15,995 bases of DNA from M3007 sp964589365 (GTDB taxonomy: Bacteria; Bacteroidota; Bacteroidia; Chitinophagales; Saprospiraceae), in contig CAZPTQ010000126.1 in the NCBI GenBank assembly GCA_964589365.1, forward strand, positions 1-15,995. Direction: 5' to 3'. The position numbers were made by a program, and so were the translations under genes. The notes beneath the pieces are model-generated. The model was not told the DNA's origin. It worked only from the letters and a program-made list of their open reading frames with translations, and did no database searches. Positions within the stretch are counted from its first letter, which is position 1. Each line of letters starts with the position of its first letter. Of the stretch, positions 14,755 through 15,995 are shown one piece after another.

Positions 14755-15995
14755 TCACATCTTCGTCACTTTCCTCACAAACATCTCTTTACCTGTGGCA
14801 TTCCGTACTGTCAGCAAATAATTGCCACTCGGCAACCCGATAAGATCAATGGTGCAGGTCACCGATTCAGTCGCCAAAATGCTTGAACGCAACACTTTCC
14901 CAGTCATGTCGGTAAGCTCCACGGAACATTCTCTTATTGTTTTTGGCAGCACCACTTGCACCCAATCCACCGCCGGATTTGGGTACATCAGAAATGCCTG
15001 CCCTTCTGCCTCCCCTGTGCCGACCATCAAATCCACCACCGCCTGCACCACCACCTCACAACCGTTGTTGTCTGTCACGGTCACCGTATAGGTGCCTGCT
15101 GCCAATCCCACGATGGCCTGTTCGGTGCTTCCACCCGGTTCCCAGAGATACCCGAACGGTAACGTGCCGCCAGAAATAGTGGTCACCACTGCGGTGCCGT
15201 TAGGCATAATCAGTTCAGTCTGATCGTTCGTGCCGACCGTAGCCCAAAGCGAATCGGGCTGAGACATGGGCGGAAAAGTAAAAGCAGCCGTGCAGCCAAA
15301 GGCATCGCTGACTGTGACTGCATAAATGCCGGGGCCGAGCGGTTGCGCGATAGAATCCGTGCCCGACCAGCCCTGCCAGAGCCAAACGAAAGGGCTTGCT
15401 CCTGTAATAGGCAAAGCAGAAAGCCAGCCGTCGGCAGCATTGTGACAGGAGATGGTTTTGCAATCCACCATGAGGGTGAGCATGCCCAGTAGCGCGATGC
15501 TCACCGAGGCGGAGTCCAGACAGCCGTTGGCATCCACTACCGTGAGCGCATAATTTCCCGGCTGCTGCTGAAGGAGTAGGGAAGTATCCGCAGCATTGGG
15601 TAGCCAAGTATACTGGAAAGGCGCAGAGCCGCTCGTGACCGATGCCGAGAGCGAGCCGCCTGCGGTGGTTCCGCACTGTACATCGGTGGAAGCAAGGGCA
15701 AGGGATGGCTGAGGGGCGGGTGCCACGGTCACTGTGTCGCTTATCTGCCTGCCGCTGCCGTCGGTGATGGTGAAAATAAAGTTTCCGGGAGGCAGGCCGT
15801 TGAGCTCCGGGCCGTTGCCTGCATTGGGGAGCCAGTTATAAGTGTATGGCTCACAGCCGAATACCGGGCTGAGGGAGATGCTGCCGTTAGACGCACCCAC
15901 ACAGGCGGGCTGCACCTGTGGCGCGGCAGCCAGCGAGAATGCCGGGGCCTCGTAAGCGCCGATGTCCACGGTGCCTTCCTGGATGCGGGGGTTTC
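14755..15995 (-). CDS. C-terminal part of a large secreted SprB-repeat protein with T9SS sorting domain (5' cut by the window)
   Basis: The frame is open to the window edge; about 413 residues are visible. At the edge the sequence reads NPRIQEGTVDIGAYE, the ending typical of choice-of-anchor Q / right-handed beta-helix domains. Then come about four SprB-type repeats of the pattern C-x-G-x(4)-G-S-x-S ... PFxYxW ... PGxYxVTVxDxxGC. The last 75 or so residues, from MYPNP to VRKVTKM, form a type A T9SS sorting domain. The protein is probably a surface adhesin or gliding-motility-type protein, exported by T9SS and attached to the cell surface. The GTG at 15969 is not a start; it lies inside the beta-helix ending. 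The true start is beyond the window. Confidence 0.9.
   Translation of the reverse strand, partial: NPRIQEGTVDIGAYEAPAFSLAAAPQVQPACVGASNGSISLSPVFGCEPYTYNWLPNAGNGPELNGLPPGNFIFTITDGSGRQISDTVTVAPAPQPSLALASTDVQCGTTAGGSLSASVTSGSAPFQYTWLPNAADTSLLLQQQPGNYALTVVDANGCLDSASVSIALLGMLTLMVDCKTISCHNAADGWLSALPITGASPFVWLWQGWSGTDSIAQPLGPGIYAVTVSDAFGCTAAFTFPPMSQPDSLWATVGTNDQTELIMPNGTAVVTTISGGTLPFGYLWEPGGSTEQAIVGLAAGTYTVTVTDNNGCEVVVQAVVDLMVGTGEAEGQAFLMYPNPAVDWVQVVLPKTIRECSVELTDMTGKVLRSSILATESVTCTIDLIGLPSGNYLLTVRNATGKEMFVRKVTKM

Noticed and set aside
15967..15969. GTG at 15969 as the start of the T9SS protein
   Set aside because: The frame continues upstream to the window edge and reads NPRIQEGTVDIGAYE across it, a known domain ending, so it is internal.

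Overview
This window looks like a chromosomal segment from a member of the Bacteroidota, most likely a Saprospiria/Chitinophagia-type organism. The evidence is two proteins ending in type IX secretion (T9SS) sorting domains, SprB-type repeats with a choice-of-anchor Q ending, a sigma factor paired with an envelope-spanning barrel protein, and -7 promoter elements of the TAnnTTTG type. The lineage is inferred from gene families; there is no rRNA or other marker here.

Left half (1-5741, all minus strand). Reading in the direction of transcription: a membrane-anchored protein of unknown function (5721-5035); an ECF sigma factor (4677-4120); a protein with a short cytoplasmic head, one membrane helix, a long Pro/Ser/Thr-rich tether and an outer-membrane barrel (4031-2655); a small lipoprotein (2638-1907); and L-aspartate oxidase NadB (1746-136). 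The sigma, barrel and lipoprotein genes look like one envelope-signalling unit, with the barrel protein resembling the dual membrane-spanning anti-sigma factors (Dma) of Bacteroides. The spaces after the genes hold unusual short tandem repeats, often 7 bp long. Four gene 3' ends run into inverted pairs or hairpins, while the barrel/lipoprotein junction has an inverted repeat inside the next open frame. Related repeats also lie inside the barrel gene's tether.

Right half (5840-14744, plus strand). A secreted Asp-box (BNR/sortilin-like) protein with a T9SS tail; a family-39 (ArnT/PMT-like) membrane glycosyltransferase; a membrane-bound proton-pumping pyrophosphatase (hppA) with an unusual C-terminal tail of about 112 residues, followed by a strong hairpin terminator; and a patatin-like hydrolase carried on a multi-helix membrane domain. 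A large secreted protein runs in from the right edge on the minus strand and converges on the patatin gene with a 10-nt gap.

No rRNA, tRNA, CRISPR array, transposase or prophage gene was seen. The most unusual content is the heptad-repeat inverted pairs and hairpins, the sigma/barrel module with its repeat-encoded tether, the pyrophosphatase tail, and the membrane-patatin fusion.
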